From positions 18,099,204 through 18,163,203 of the forward strand of contig OZ024810.1 of the NCBI GenBank assembly GCA_964017045.1: a DNA stretch of 64,000 nucleotides. The letters are read 5' to 3'. The stretch comes from Omphiscola glabra (taxonomy: Eukaryota > Mollusca > Gastropoda > Lymnaeidae). The notes beneath the pieces are model-generated. The model was given only the letters and a program-made list of their open reading frames with translations, was not told the DNA's origin and ran no database searches. The translations under genes were made by a program, and so were the position numbers. This document shows, piece after piece, positions 1 through 14,560 of the stretch (position 1 is the first letter of the stretch; every line of letters begins with the position of its first letter).

Positions 1-336
1 TACTTTATTAAAATAATAGCATACATTGTTAATAAATTTAAATGGGAGCACTGTAGTGTATGTAGGCATGTAGGTAATTGGTACAATTTTCAAAATGAAG
101 TTATAGCTTTGAGATTTAATTTGATTCGATGGGATCTAAAAAATGTAATTCATTGATACCAAATTTAGTTTTGTTCGTCGATTCTAAAGAAATTTAAGAT
201 TTAATTTTTTTTGGAATTATTTGGGATAACTAACTAAAACAAAAACTGGCAACAGATTTGAGAAAGATTTTTTTAAATCGAGCAGTCAATTGAAGTTATT
301 GATTCATATAATCAGTTGTTCTTTCCATTCTAATAG

Positions 337-945
337 GTGCTGCACGGATGAACCAGTGGCACAGACAGCGAAGCGGCATGGACTGATACATGAGCGGAGG
401 TACCACCACCCCACCACCACGTCAACCGCTACCCCCACCACCATGCCTACCACCTCCACCACCTCCACCACCACCTCCACCACCACCTTCACCACCACCC
501 CACCATCACTCCTACCACCTCTACCACGCCCGTAACAACCACCATCAGCGCTACCTCCACCCCCACCGCCACCCTACCACATCTACCTCCACCACAACCC
601 CACCACCACAACCACCTCCACCCCACCACCACTCCTACCATCACCACCTTTACCACCAGCCCACCACCACCCCTACCACTCCACCGACACCTTCACCACC
701 ACCGCCACCACCACATCGACGACCACCACCCTACCACCTCCACCACCACCTCTACCACCACCGCCATCTCCACTTCCAACTTTAGCTCAACCACCACCAC
801 CACTTTACCACCACCCCACAACCACCCTCCACCACTTCACCACCACCCCTACCACCCACCAATACCTCCATCACCACCCCACATCACATCCAGATGGTTC
901 TCTTAGTTGTCAGGTCGAGTTATCATTGCAGTTTGTGTTTATCTA
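337..945 (+). other. Exon-like cassette, unit 1
   Basis: The cassette runs from TAATAG|GTGC to ATCTA|GTAAGT and is 609 bp, a multiple of three. The frame of the conserved head stops early at the CGTAAC site. The donor carries A instead of G at the last cassette base. This unit resembles class E (units 6, 9, 14) in its CACCATGCC variant. Confidence 0.7.
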
Positions 946-1349
946 GTAAGTCAATTCTTTTTGTAAAAAATCATCTTGGGTTATAATCAAATTAAGTATA
1001 ATTATAAGACAAACTGTTTGTCATACTTTATTAAATAATAGCATACATTATTAATAAATTTAAATGGGAGCCCTGTAGTGTATGTAGGTAATTGGTAAAA
1101 TTTTCAAAATGAAGTTATAGCTTTGAGATTTAGTTTGATTCGATGGGATCTAAAAAATGTAATTCATTGATACCAAATTTAGTTTTGTTCGTCGATTCTA
1201 AAGAAAGTTATGATATAATTTTGTTTGGAATTATTTGGGATAACTAACTAAAGCAAAAACTGGCAACAGATTTGAGAAAGATTTTTTAAATAGAGCAGTC
1301 AATTGAAGTTATTGATTCATATAATCAGTTGTTCTTTCCATTCTAATAG

Positions 1350-1999
1350 GTGCTGCAAGGATGAACCAGTGGCACAGACTGCGAAGCGGCATGGACTGAT
1401 ACATGAGCGGAGGTACCACCACCACCACCCCACCACCACGTCAACCACCACCCCCACCACCACGCCTACCACCTCCACCACCTTCACCTCCATCACCACC
1501 TCCACCACCACCCCACCACCACCTTCACCACCACCCCACCATCACTCCTACCACCTCCACCTCTACCATGCCCATAACAACCACCGCCAGCGCTACCTTC
1601 ACCACCACCCCCACCCCCACCCTACCACATCTACCTCCACCACCACCCCACCACCACAACCACCTCCACCCCACCACCACACCTACCACCACCACCTTTA
1701 CCACCAGCCCACCACCACCCCTACCACTCCACCGATGCCTCCACCTCCGCCACCACCACATCGACGACCACCACCCTACCACCTCCACCACCACCTCTAC
1801 CACAACCGCCATCTCCACTTCCAACTTTAGCTCAACCACCACCACCACTTTACCACCCCACAACCACCCTCCACCACTTCACCACCACCCCTACCATCAC
1901 CCCTACCACCCACCAATACCTCCATCACCACACCACATCACATCCAGATGGTTCTCTTAGCTGTCAGGTCGAGTTATCATGGCAGTTTGTGTTTATCTG
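1350..1999 (+). other. Exon-like cassette, unit 2 (class A)
   Basis: The cassette is 650 bp, not a multiple of three. The head frame stops at the CAACTTTAG site. It carries AAG for ACG near the head and the ACTGCGAAGC variant shared with unit 11, which has exactly the same cassette length. Confidence 0.7.
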
Positions 2000-2413
2000 G
2001 TAAGTCAATTTTTTTTGTAAACAATCATCTTGGGTTATAATCAAATTAAGTATAATTATAAGACAAACTGTTTGTCATACTTTATTAAAATAATAGCATA
2101 CATTGTTAATAAATTTAAATGGGAGCACTGTAGTGTATGTAGGCATGTAGGTAATTGGTACAATTTTCAAAATGAAGTTATAGCTTTGAGATTTAATTTG
2201 ATTCGATGGGATCTAAAAAATGTAATTCATTGATACCAAATTTAGTTTTGTTCGTCGATTCTAAAGAAATTTACGATTTAATTTTTTTTGGAATTATTTG
2301 GGATAACTAACTAAAACAAAAACTGGCAACAGATTTGAGAAAGATTTTTTTAAATCGAGCAGTCAATTGAAGTTATTGATTCATATAATCAGTTGTTCTT
2401 TCCATTCTAATAG

Positions 2414-3031
2414 GTGCTGCACGGATGAACCAGTGGCACAGACAGCGAAGCGGCATGGACTGATACATGAGCGGAGGTACCACCACCACCACCCCACCAC
2501 CACGTCAACCGCCACCCCCACCACCACGCCTACCACCTTCACCTCCATCACCACCTCCACCACCACCTCCACCACCACCCCACCACCACATTCACCACCA
2601 CCCCACCATCACTCCTACCACCTCCACCTCTACCACGCCCATAACAACCACCGCCAGCGCTACCTTCACCACCACCCCCACCGCCACCCTACCACATCTA
2701 CCTCCACCACCACCCCACCACCACAACCACCTCCACCCCACCACCACACCTACCACCACCACCTTTACCACCAGCCCACCACCACCCCTACCACTCCACC
2801 GATGCCTCCACCACCGCCACCACCACCTCTACCACCACCGCCATCTCCACTTCCAACTTTAGCTCAACCACCACCACCACTTTACCACCCCACAACCACC
2901 CTCCACCACTTCACCACCACCCCTACCACCACCCCTACCACCCACCAATACCTCCATCACCACACCACATCACATCCAGATGGTTCTCTTAGCTGTCAGG
3001 TCGAGTTATCATGGCAGTTTGTGTTTATCTG
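2414..3031 (+). other. Exon-like cassette, unit 3 (class B): the only one open head to tail in a symmetric phase
   Basis: The cassette is 618 bp (206 codons). With phase-2 junctions on both sides, TG|G would form a Trp codon across each intron. The head frame (CCTDEPVAQTAK) stays open through a Thr/Pro/His-rich body to a Cys-containing tail (LSCQVELSWQFVFI). If translated, it would be a Pro/Thr-rich, mucin-like segment suited to O-glycosylation. No sister unit keeps this property, including its near-identical relative unit 12, so coding capacity is doubtful. Confidence 0.6.
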
Positions 3032-3446
3032 GTAAGTCAATTTTTTTTGTAAACAATCATCTTGGGTTATAATCAAATTAAGTATAATTATAAGACAAAC
3101 TGTTTGTCATACTTTATTAAAATAATAGCATACATTGTTAATAAATTTAAATGAGAGCACTGTAGTGTATGTAGGCATGTAGGTAATTGGTACAATTTTC
3201 AAAATGAAGTTATAGCTTTGAGATTTAATTTTATTCGATGGGATCTAAAAAATGTAATTCATTGATACCAAATTTAGTTTTGTTCGTCGATTCTAAAGAA
3301 ATTTATGATTTAATTTTTTTTTGGAATTATTTGGGATAACTAACTAAAACAAAAACTGGCAACAGATTTGAGAAAGATTTTTTTAAATCGAGCAGTCAAT
3401 TGAAGTTATTGATTCATATAATCAGTTGTTCTTTCCATTGTAATAG

Positions 3447-4139
3447 GTGCTGCACTGATGAACCAGTGGCACAGACAGCGAAGCCGCATGGACTGATACA
3501 TGAGCGGAGGTACCACCACCACCACCCCACCACCACGTCAACCGCCACCCCCACCACCACGCCTACCACCTCCACCACCTTTTCCTCCATCACCACCTCC
3601 ACCACCACCTCCACCACCACCCCACCACCACCTTCACCACCACCCCACCATCACTCCTACCACCTCCACCTCTACCACGCCCATAACAACCACCGCCAGC
3701 GCTACCTTCACCACCACCCCCACCGCCACCCTACCACATCTACCTCCACCACCACCCCACCACCACAACCACCTCCACCCCACCACCACACCTACCACCA
3801 CCACCTTTACCACCAGCCCACCACCACCCCTACCACTCCACCGATGCCTCCACCACCACCACCACCACCGCCACCACCGCCACCACCACATCGATGACCA
3901 CCACCCTACCACCTCCACCACCACCTCTACCACCACCGCCATCTCCACTTCCAACTTTAGCTCAACCACCACCACCACCTCCACCCCACAACCACCCTCC
4001 ACCACTTCACCACGACCCCAACCACCACCCCTAACACCACCCCTACCACCCACCAATACCTCCATCACCACCCCACATCACATCCAGATGGTTTTCTTAG
4101 CTTTCAGGTCAAGTTATCATGGCAGTTTGTGTTTATCTG
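3447..4139 (+). other. Exon-like cassette, unit 4 (class C)
   Basis: The cassette is 693 bp, a multiple of three. The head frame stops at the CATCGATGA site. Class C markers are TTGTAATAG at the acceptor, CACTGATG in the head and the CCTTTTCCTCC variant, all shared with units 7 and 13. Confidence 0.7.
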
Positions 4140-4550
4140 GTAAGTCAATTCTTTTTGTAAACAATCATCTTGGGTTATAATCAAATTAAGTATAATTATA
4201 AGACAAACTGTCATACTTTATTAAAATAATAGCATACATTGTTAATAAATTTAAATAGGAGCACTGTAGTGTATGTAGGCATGTAGGTAATTGGTACAAT
4301 TTTCAAAATGAAGTTATAGCTTTGAGATTTATTTTGATTCGATGGGATCTAAAAAATGTAATTCATTGATACCAAATTTAGTTTTGTTCGTCGATTCTAA
4401 AGAAATTTATGATTTAATTTTTTTTTGGAATTATTTGGGATAACTAACTAAAACAAAAACTGGCAACAGATTTGAGAAAGATTTTTTTAAATCGAGCAGT
4501 CAATTGAAGTTATTGATTCATATAATCAGTTGTTCTTTCCATTCTAATAG

Positions 4551-5190
4551 GTGCTGCACGGATGAACCAGTGGCACAGACAGCGAAGCGGCATGGACTGA
4601 TACATGAGCGGAGGTACCACCACCACCACCCCACCACCACGTCAACCGCCACCCCCACCACCACGCCTACCACCTCCACCACCTTCCCCTCCATCACCAC
4701 CTCCACCATCAACTTCACCACCACCCCACCATCACTCCTACCACCTCCACCTCTACCACGCCCATAACAACCACCGCCAGCGCTACCTTCACCACCACCC
4801 CCACCGCCACCCTACCACATCTACCTCCACCACCACCCCACCACCACAACCACCTCCACCCCACCACCACACCTACCACCACCACCTTTACCACCAGCCC
4901 ACCACCACCCCTACCACTCCACCGATGCCTCCACCACCACCACCACCGCCACCACCACATCGACGACCACCACCCTACCACCTCCACCACCACCTCTACC
5001 ACCACCGCCATCTCCACTTCCAACTTTAGCTCAACCAACACCACCACCCCACAACCACCCTTCACCACTTCACCACGACCCCAACCACCACCCCTACCAC
5101 CCACCAATACCTCCATCACCACCCCACATCACATCCAGATGGTTTTCTTAGCTGTCAGGTCAAGTTATCATGGCAAATTGTGTTTATCTG
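4551..5190 (+). other. Exon-like cassette, unit 5 (class D)
   Basis: The cassette is 640 bp, not a multiple of three. The head frame stops at the CCCATAACAAC site. It shares the AACCAACACCACC block near its end with unit 8. Confidence 0.7.
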
Positions 5191-5599
5191 GTAAGTCAAT
5201 TCTTTTTGTAAACAATCATCTTGGGTTATAATCAAATTAAGTATAATTATAAGACAAACTGTCATACTTTATTAAAATAATAGCATACATTGTTAATAAA
5301 TTTAAATAGGAGCACTGTAGTGTATGTAGGCATGTAGGTAATTGGTACAATTTTCAAAATGAAGTTATAGCTTTGAGATTTAATTTGATTCGATGGGATC
5401 TAAAAAATGTAATTCATTGATACCAAATTTAGTTTTGTTCGTCGATTCTAAAGAAATTTATGATTTAATTTTTTTTGGAATTATTTGGGATAACTAACTA
5501 AAACAAAAACTGGCAACAGATTTGAGAAAGATTTTTTAAATCGAGCAGTCAATTGAAGTTATTGATTCATATAATCAGTTGCTATTTCCATTCTAATAG

Positions 5600-6200
5600 G
5601 TGCGGAACGGATGAACCAGTGGCACAGACAGCGAAGCTGCATGGACTGATACATGAGCGGAGGTACCACCACCCCACCACCACGTCAACCGCCACCCCCA
5701 CCACCATGCCTACCACCTCCACCACCTTTACCTCCATCACCATCCACCACTACCCCACCATCACTCCTACCACCTCCACCTCTACCACGCCCATAACAAC
5801 CACCATCAGCGCTACCTCCACCCCCACCGCCACCCTACCACATCTACCTCCACCACAACCCCACTACCACAACCACCTCCACCCTACCACCACTCCTACC
5901 ATCACCACCTTTACCACCAGCCCACCCCTACCACTCCACCGACACCTTCACCACCACTGCCACCACCACATCGTCGACCACCACCCTACCACCTCCACCA
6001 CCACCTCTACCACCACCGCCATCTCCACTTCCAACTTTAGCTCAACCACCACCACCACTTTACAACCACCCCACAACCACCCTCCACCACTTCACCACTA
6101 CCCCTACCACCCACCAATACCTCCATTACCACCCCACATCACATCCAGATGGTTCTCTTAGCTGTCAGGTCGAGTTATCATTGCAGTTTGTGTTTATCTG
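5600..6200 (+). other. Exon-like cassette, unit 6 (class E)
   Basis: The cassette is 601 bp, not a multiple of three. The head has GGAACGG instead of TGCACGG and the acceptor tract is GCTATTTCC. The head frame stops at TTCTCTTAG in the tail. Units 9 and 14 are near-identical to it. Confidence 0.7.
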
Positions 6201-6605
6201 GTAAGTCAATTCATTTTGTAAAAAATCATCTTGGGTTATAATCAAATTAAGTATAATTATAAGACAATTTGTTTGTCATACTTTATTAAATAATAGCATA
6301 CATTGTTAATAAATTTAAATGGGAGCCCTGTAGTGTATGTAGGTAATTGGTACAATTTTCAAAATGAAGTTATAGCTTTGAGATTTAGTTTGATTCGATG
6401 GGATCTAAAAAATGTAATTCATTGATACCAAATTTAGTTTTGTTGGTCGATTCTAAAGAAAGTTATGATTTAATTTTTTTTGGAATTATTTGGGATAACT
6501 AACTAAAACAAAAACTGGCAACAGATTTGAGAAAGATTTTTTTAAATCGAGCAGTCAATTGAAGTTATTGATTCATATAATCAGTTGTTCTTTCCATTGT
6601 AATAG

Positions 6606-7274
6606 GTGCTGCACTGATGAACCAGTGGCACAGACAGCGAAGCCGCATGGACTGATACATGAGCGGAGGTACCATCACCACCACCCCACCACCACGTCAA
6701 CCGCCACCCCCACCACCACGCCTACCACCTCCACCACCTTTTCCTCCATCACCACCTCCACCACCACCTCCACCACCACCCCACCACCACCTTCACCACC
6801 ACCCCACCATCACTCCTACCACCTCCACCTCTACCACGCCCATAACAACCACCGCCAGCACTACCTTCACCACCACCCCCACCGCCACCCTACCACATCT
6901 ACCTCCACCACCACCCCACCACCACAACCACCTCCACCCCACCACCACACCTACCACCACCACCTTTACCACCAGCCCACCACCACCCCTACCACTCCAC
7001 CGATGCCTCCACCACCGCCACCACCGCCACCACCACATCGATGACCACCACCCTACCACCTCCACCACCACCTCTACCACCACCGCCATCTCCACTTCCA
7101 ACTTTAGCTCAACCACCACCCCACAACCACCCTCCACCACTTCACCACGACCCCAACCACCACCCCTAACACCACCCCTACCACCCACCAATACCTCCAT
7201 CACCACCCCACATCACATCCAGATGGTTTTCTTAGCTGTCAGGTCAAGTTATCATGGCAGTTTGTGTTTATCTG
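6606..7274 (+). other. Exon-like cassette, unit 7 (class C)
   Basis: The cassette is 669 bp, a multiple of three. The head frame stops at CATCGATGA, as in units 4 and 13. It begins the second copy of the C-D-E block. Confidence 0.7.
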
Positions 7275-7685
7275 GTAAGTCAATTCTTTTTGTAAACAAT
7301 CATCTTGGGTTATAATCAAATTAAGTATAATTATAAGACAAACTGTCATACTTTATTAAAATAATAGCATACATTGTTAATAAATTTAAATAGGAGCACT
7401 GTAGTGTATGTAGGCATGTAGGTAATTGGTACAATTTTCAAAATGAAGTTATAGCTTTGAGATTTATTTTGATTCAATGGGATCTAAAAAATGTAATTCA
7501 TTGATACCAAATTTAGTTTTGTTCGTCGATTCTAAAGAAATTTATGATTTAATTTTTTTTTGGAATTATTTGGGATAACTAACTAAAACAAAAACTGGCA
7601 ACAGATTTGAGAAAGATTTTTTTAAATCGAGCAGTCAATTGAAGTTATTGATTCATATAATCAGTTGTTCTTTCCATTGTAATAG

Positions 7686-8312
7686 GTGCTGCACTGATGA
7701 ACCAGTGGCACAGACAGCGAAGCGGCATGGACTGATACATGAGCGGAGGTACCACCACCACCACCCCCACCACCACGCCTACCACCTCCACCACCTTCAC
7801 CTCCACCACCACCTCCACCACCACCCCACCACCACCTTCACCACCACCCCACCATCACTCCTACCACCTCCACCTCTACCACGCCCATAACAACCACCGC
7901 CAGCGCTACCTTCACCACCACCCCCACCGCCACCCTACCACATCTACCTCCATCACCACCCCACCACCACAACCACCTACACCCACCACCACACCTACCA
8001 CCACCACCTTTACCACCAGCCCACCACCACCCCTACCACTCCACCGATGCCTCCACCACCACCACCACCGCCACCACCACATCGACGACCACCACCCTAC
8101 CACCTCCACCACCACCTCTACCACCACCGCCATCTCCACTTCCAACTTTAGCTCAACCAACACCACCACCCCACAACCACCCTTCACCACTTCACCACGA
8201 CCCCAACCACCACCCCTACCACCCACCAATACCTCCATCACCACCCCACATCACATCCAGATGGTTTTCTTAGCTGTCAGGTCAAGTTATCATGGCAGTT
8301 TGTGTTTATCTG
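7686..8312 (+). other. Exon-like cassette, unit 8 (class D)
   Basis: The cassette is 627 bp, a multiple of three. The head frame stops at CCCATAACAAC. Relative to unit 5 it lacks the CACGTCAACC segment just after the head. Confidence 0.7.
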
Positions 8313-8721
8313 GTAAGTCAATTCTTTTTGTAAACAATCATCTTGGGTTATAATCAAATTAAGTATAATTATAAGACAAACTGTCATACTTTATTAAAAT
8401 AATAGCATACATTGTTAATAAATTTAAATAGGAGCACTGTAGTGTATGTAGGCATGTAGGTAATTGGTACAATTTTCAAAATGAAGTTATAGCTTTGAGA
8501 TTTAATTTGATTCGATGGGATCTAAAAAATGTAATTCATTGATACCAAATTTAGTTTTGTTCGTCGATTCTAAAGAAATTTATGATTTAATTTTTTTTGG
8601 AATTATTTGGGATAACTAACTAAAACAAAAACTGGCAACAGATTTGAGAAAGATTTTTTAAATCGAGCAGTCAATTGAAGTTATTGATTCATATAATCAG
8701 TTGCTATTTCCATTCTAATAG

Positions 8722-9323
8722 GTGCGGAACGGATGAACCAGTGGCACAGACAGCGAAGCTGCATGGACTGATACATGAGCGGAGGTACCACCACCCCACC
8801 ACCACGTCAACCGCCACCCCCACCACCATGCCTACCACCTCCACCACCTTTACCTCCATCACCATCCACCACTACCCCACCAATCACTCCTACCACCTCC
8901 ACCTCTACCACGCCCATAACAACCACCATCAGCGCTACCTCCACCCCCACCGCCACCCTACCACATCTACCTCCACCACAACCCCACTACCACAACCACC
9001 TCCACCCCACCACCACTCCTACCATCACCACCTTTACCACCAGCCCACCCCTACCACTCCACCGATACCTTCACCACCACTGCCACCACCACATCGTCGA
9101 CCACCACCCTACCACCTCCACCACCACCTCTACCACCACCGCCATCTCCACTTCCAACTTTAGCTCAACCACCACCACCACTTTACAACCACCCCACAAC
9201 CACCCTCCACCACTTCACCACTACCCCTACCACCCACCAATACCTCCATTACCACCCCACATCACATCCAGATGGTTCTCTTAGCTGTCAGGTCGAGTTA
9301 TCATTGCAGTTTGTGTTTATCTG
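8722..9323 (+). other. Exon-like cassette, unit 9 (class E)
   Basis: The cassette is 602 bp, one base longer than unit 6 (CCACCAATCACTCC for CCACCATCACTCC). That single base moves the head frame to a stop at CAACTTTAG. Confidence 0.7.
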
Positions 9324-9727
9324 GTAAGTCAATTCTTTTTGTAAAAAATCATCTTGGGTTATAATCAAATTAAGTATAATTATAAGACAATTTGTTTGTC
9401 ATACTTTATTAAATAATAGCATACATTGTTAATAAATTTAAATGGGAGCCCTGTAGTGTATGTAGGTAATTGGTACAATTTTCAAAATGAAGTTATAGCT
9501 TTGAGATTTAGTTTGATTCGATGGGATCTAAAAAATGTAATTCATTGATACCAAATTTAGTTTTGTTGGTCGATTCTAAAGAAAGTTATGATTTAATTTT
9601 GTTTGGAATTATTTGGGATAACTAACTAAAACAAAAACTGGCAACAGATTTGAGAAAGATTTTTTAAATAGAGCAGTCAATTGAAGTTATTGATTCATAT
9701 AATCAGTTGTTCTTTCCATTCTAATAG

Positions 9728-10359
9728 GTGCTTCACGGATGAATCAGTGGCACAGACAGCGAAGCGGCATGGACTGATACATGAGCGGAGGTACCAGCAC
9801 CACCACCCCACCACCACGTCAACCACCACCCCCACCACCACGCCTACCACCTCCAACACCTTCACCTCCATCACCACCTCCACCACCATCCACCACCACC
9901 CCACCATCACTCCTACCACCTCCACCTCTACCACGCCGGTAACAACCACCATCAGCGCTACCTTCACCACCACCCCCACCGCCACCCTACCACATCTACC
10001 TCCACCACAACCCCACCACCACAACCACCTCCACCCCACCACCACTCCTACCATCACCACCTTTACCACCAGCCCACCCCTACCACTCCACCGACACCTT
10101 CACCACCACTGCCACCACCACATCGTCGACCACCACCCTACCACCTCCACCACCACCTCTACCACCACCGCCATCTCCACTTCCAACTTTAGCTCAACCA
10201 CCACCACTACCACCACCCCACAACCACCCTCCACCACTTCACCACGACCCCAACCACCACCCCTACCACCCACCAATACCTCCATCATCACTCCACATCA
10301 CATCCAGATGGTTCTCTTAGCTGTCAGGTCGAGTTATCATGGCAGTTTGTGTTTATCTG
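9728..10359 (+). other. Exon-like cassette, unit 10 (class F)
   Basis: The cassette is 632 bp, not a multiple of three. The head frame stays open to the donor but leaves in phase 1 (SLCLSG|), so it could not splice in frame to the next head. The first cysteine pair is Cys-Phe here. Confidence 0.7.
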
Positions 10360-10764
10360 GTAAGTCAATTCTTTTTGTAAAAAATCATCTTGGGTTATAA
10401 TCAAATTAAGTATAATTATAAGACAAACTGTTTGTCATACTTTATTAAATAATAGCATACATTGTTAATAAATTTAAATGGGAGCCCTGTAGTGTATGTA
10501 GGTACTTGGTACAATTTTCAAAATGAAGTTATAGTTTTGAGATTTAATTTGATTCGATGGGATCTAAAAAATGTAATTCATTGATACCAAATTTAGTTTT
10601 GTTGGTCGATTCTAAAGAAATTTATGATTTAATTTTTTTTTGGAATTATTTGGGATAACTAACTAAAACAAAAACTGGCAACAGATTTGAGAAAGATTTT
10701 TTAAATCGAGCAGTCAATTGAAGTTATTGATTCATATAATCAGTTGTTCTTTCCCTTCTAATAG

Positions 10765-11414
10765 GTGCTGCACGGATGAACCAGTGGCACAGACTGCGAA
10801 GCGGCATGGACTGATACATGAGCGGAGGTACCACCACCACCACCCCACCACCACGTCAACCACCACCCCCACCACCACGCCTACCACCTCCACCACCTTC
10901 ACCTCCATCACCACCTCCACCACCACCCCACCACCACCTTGACCACCACCCCACCATCACTCCTACCACCTCCACCTCTACCATGCCCATAACAACCACC
11001 GCCAGCGCTACCTTCACCACCACCCCCACCCCCACCCTACCACATCTACCTCCACCACCACCCCACCACCACAACCACCTCCACCCCACCACCACACCTA
11101 CCACCACCACCTTTACCACCAGCCCACCACCACCCCTACCACTCCACCGATGCCTCCACCACCGCCACCACCACATCGACGTCCACCACCCTACCACCTC
11201 CACCACCACCTCTACCACAACCGCCATCTCCACTTCCAACTTTAGCTCAACCACCACCACCACTTTACCACCCCACAACCACCCTCCACCACTTCACCAC
11301 CACCCCTACCATCACCCCTACCACCCACCAATACCTCCATCACCACACCACATCACATCCAGATGGTTCTCTTAGCTGTCAGGTCGAGTTATCATGGCAG
11401 TTTGTGTTTATCTG
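10765..11414 (+). other. Exon-like cassette, unit 11 (class A)
   Basis: The cassette is 650 bp, the same length as unit 2 and offset from it by 9415 bp. A single change (CTTCACC to CTTGACC) creates an early TGA in the head frame. Confidence 0.7.
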
Positions 11415-11828
11415 GTAAGTCAATTTTTTTTGTAAACAATCATCTTGGGTTATAATCAAATTAAGTATAATTATAAGACAAACTGTTTGTCATACTTTAT
11501 TAAAATAATAGCATACATTGTTAATAAATTTAAATGGGAGCACTGTAGTGTATGTAGGCATGTAGGTAATTGGTACAATTTTCAAAATGAAGTTATAGCT
11601 TTGAGATTTAATTTGATTCGATGGGATCTAAAAAATGTAATTCATTGATACCAAATTTAGTTTTGTTCGTCGATTCTAAAGAAATTTATGATTTAATTTT
11701 TTTTGGAATTATTTGGGATAACTAACTAAAACAAAAACTGGCAACAGATTTGAGAAAGATTTTTTTAAATCGAGCAGTCAATTGAAGTTATTGATTCATA
11801 TAATCAGTTGTTCTTTCCATTCTAATAG

Positions 11829-12438
11829 GTGCTGCACGGATGAACCAGTGGCACAGACAGCGAAGCGGCATGGACTGATACATGAGCGGAGGTACCACCA
11901 CCACCACCCCACCACCACGTCAACCGCCACCCCCACCACCACGCCTACCACCTTCACCTCCATCACCACCTCCACCACCACCTCCACCACCACCCCACCA
12001 CCACATTCACCACCACCCCACCATCACTCCTACCACCTCCACCTCTACCACGCCCATAACAACCACCGCCAGCGCTACCTTCACCACCACCCCCACCGCC
12101 ACCCTACCACATCTACCTCCACCACCACCACAACCACCTCCACCCCACCACCACACCTACCACCACCACCTTTACCACCAGCCCACCACCACCCCTACCA
12201 CTCCACCGATGCCTCCACCACCGCCACCACCACCTCTACCACCACCGCCATCTCCACTTCCAACTTTAGCTCAACCACCACCACCACTTTACCACCCCAC
12301 AACCACCCTCCACCACTTCACCACCACCCCTACCACCACCCCTACCACCCACCAATACCTCCATCACCACACCACATCACATCCATATGGTTCTCTTAGC
12401 TGTCAGGTCGAGTTATCATGGCAGTTTGTGTTTATCTG
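11829..12438 (+). other. Exon-like cassette, unit 12 (class B)
   Basis: The cassette is 610 bp. It is near-identical to unit 3 but has lost 8 bp (CCCCACCA) in the body, which shifts the frame to a stop at TTCTCTTAG. A frame-breaking deletion between two recent copies argues against selection on the protein. Confidence 0.7.
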
Positions 12439-12853
12439 GTAAGTCAATTTTTTTTGTAAACAATCATCTTGGGTTATAATCAAATTAAGTATAATTATAA
12501 GACAAACTGTTTGTCATACTTTATTAAAATAATAGCATACATTGTTAATAAATTTAAATGAGAGCACTGTAGTGTATGTAGGCATGTTGGTAATTGGTAC
12601 AATTTTCAAAATGAAGTTATAGCTTTGAGATTTAATTTTATTCGATGGGATCTAAAAAATGTAATTCATTGATACCAAATTTAGTTTTGTTCGTCGATTC
12701 TAAAGAAATTTATGATTTAATTTTTTTTTGGAATTATTTGGGATAACTAACTAAAACAAAAACTGGCAACAGATTTGAGAAAGATTTTTTTAAATCGAGC
12801 AGTCAATTGAAGTTATTGATTCATATAATCAGTTGTTCTTTCCATTGTAATAG

Positions 12854-13549
12854 GTGCTGCACTGATGAACCAGTGGCACAGACAGCGAAGCAGCATGGAC
12901 TGATACATGAGCGGAGGTACCACCACCACCACCCCACCACCACGTCAACCGCCACCCCCACCACCACGCCTATCACCTCCACCACCTTTTCCTCCATCAC
13001 CACCTCCACCACCACCTCCACCACCACCCCACCACCACCTTCACCACCACCCCACCATCACTCCTACCACCTCCACCTCTACCACGCCCATAACAACCAC
13101 CGCCAGCGCTACCTTCACCACCACCCCCACCGCCACCCTACCACATCTACCTCCACCACCACCCCACCACCACAACCACCTCCACCCCACCACCACACCT
13201 ACCACCACACCTACCACCACCACCTTTACCACCAGCCCACCACCACCCCTACCACTCCACCGATGCCTCCACCACCACCACCGCCACCACTGCCACCACC
13301 ACATCGATGACCACCACCCTACCACCTCCACCACCACTTCTACCACCACCGCCATCTCCACTTCCAACTTTAGCTCAACCACCACCACCACCACCCCACA
13401 ACCACCCTCCACCACTTCACCACGACCCCAACCACCACCCCTAACACCACCCCTACCACCCACCAATACCTCCATCACCACCCCACATCACATCCAGATG
13501 GTTTTCTTAGCTGTCAGGTCAAGTTATCATGGCAGTTTGTGTTTATCTG
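12854..13549 (+). other. Exon-like cassette, unit 13 (class C)
   Basis: The cassette is 696 bp, the longest regular one and a multiple of three. The head frame stops at CATCGATGA. It has an extra CACCTACCAC repeat relative to unit 4. Confidence 0.7.
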
Positions 13550-13959
13550 GTAAGTCAATTCTTTTTGTAAACAATCATCTTGGGTTATAATCAAATTAAG
13601 TATAATTATAAGACAAACTGTCATACTTTATTAAAATAATAGCATACATTGTTAATAAATTTAAATAGGAGCACTGTAGTGTATGTAGGCATGTAGGTAA
13701 TTGGTACAATTTTCAAAATGAAGTTATAGCTTTGAGATTTAATTTGATTCGATGGGATCTAAAAAATTTAATTCATTGATACCAAATTTAGTTTTGTTCG
13801 TCGATTCTAAAGAAATTTATGATTTAATTTTTTTTTGGAATTATTTGGGATAACTAACTAAAACAAAAACTGGCAACAGATTTGAGAAAGATTTTTTAAA
13901 TCGAGCAGTCAATTGAAGTTATTGATTCATATAATCAGTTGCTATTTCCATTCTAATAG

Positions 13960-14560
13960 GTGCGGAACGGATGAACCAGTGGCACAGACAGCGAAGCTGC
14001 ATGGACTGATACATGAGCGGAGGTACCACCACCCCACCACCACGTCAACCGCCACCCCCACCACCATGCCTACCACCTCCACCACCTTTACCTCCATCAC
14101 CATCCACCACTACCCCACCATCACTCCTACCACCTCCACCTCTACCACGCCCATAACAACCACCATCAGCGCTACCTCCACCCCCACCGCCACCCTACCA
14201 CATCTACCTCCACCACAACCCCACTACCACAACCACCTCCACCCCACCACCACTCCTACCATCACTACCTTTACCACCAGCCCACCCCTACCACTCCACC
14301 GACACCTTCACCACCACTGCCACCACCACATTGTCGACCACCACCCTACCACCTCCACCACCACCTCTACCACCACCGCCATCTCCACTTCCAACTTTAG
14401 CTCAACCACCACCAGCACTTTACAACCACCCCACAACCACCCTCCACCACTTCACCACTACCCCTACCACCCACCAATACCTCCATTACCACCCCACATC
14501 ACATCCAGATGGTTCTCTTAGCTGTCAGGTCGAGTTATCATTGCAGTTTGTGTTTATCTG
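13960..14560 (+). other. Exon-like cassette, unit 14 (class E)
   Basis: The cassette is 601 bp and almost identical to unit 6. The head frame stops at TTCTCTTAG. It directly follows a class C unit, so the class D unit present in the other C-D-E blocks is missing here. Confidence 0.7.

Noticed and set aside
2030..2233. 67-codon ORF MGYNQIKYNYK in spacers (also at 11445, 14591, 20009)
   Set aside because: It spans the intron-like spacer including the donor side and is broken in most copies; a by-product of repetition.
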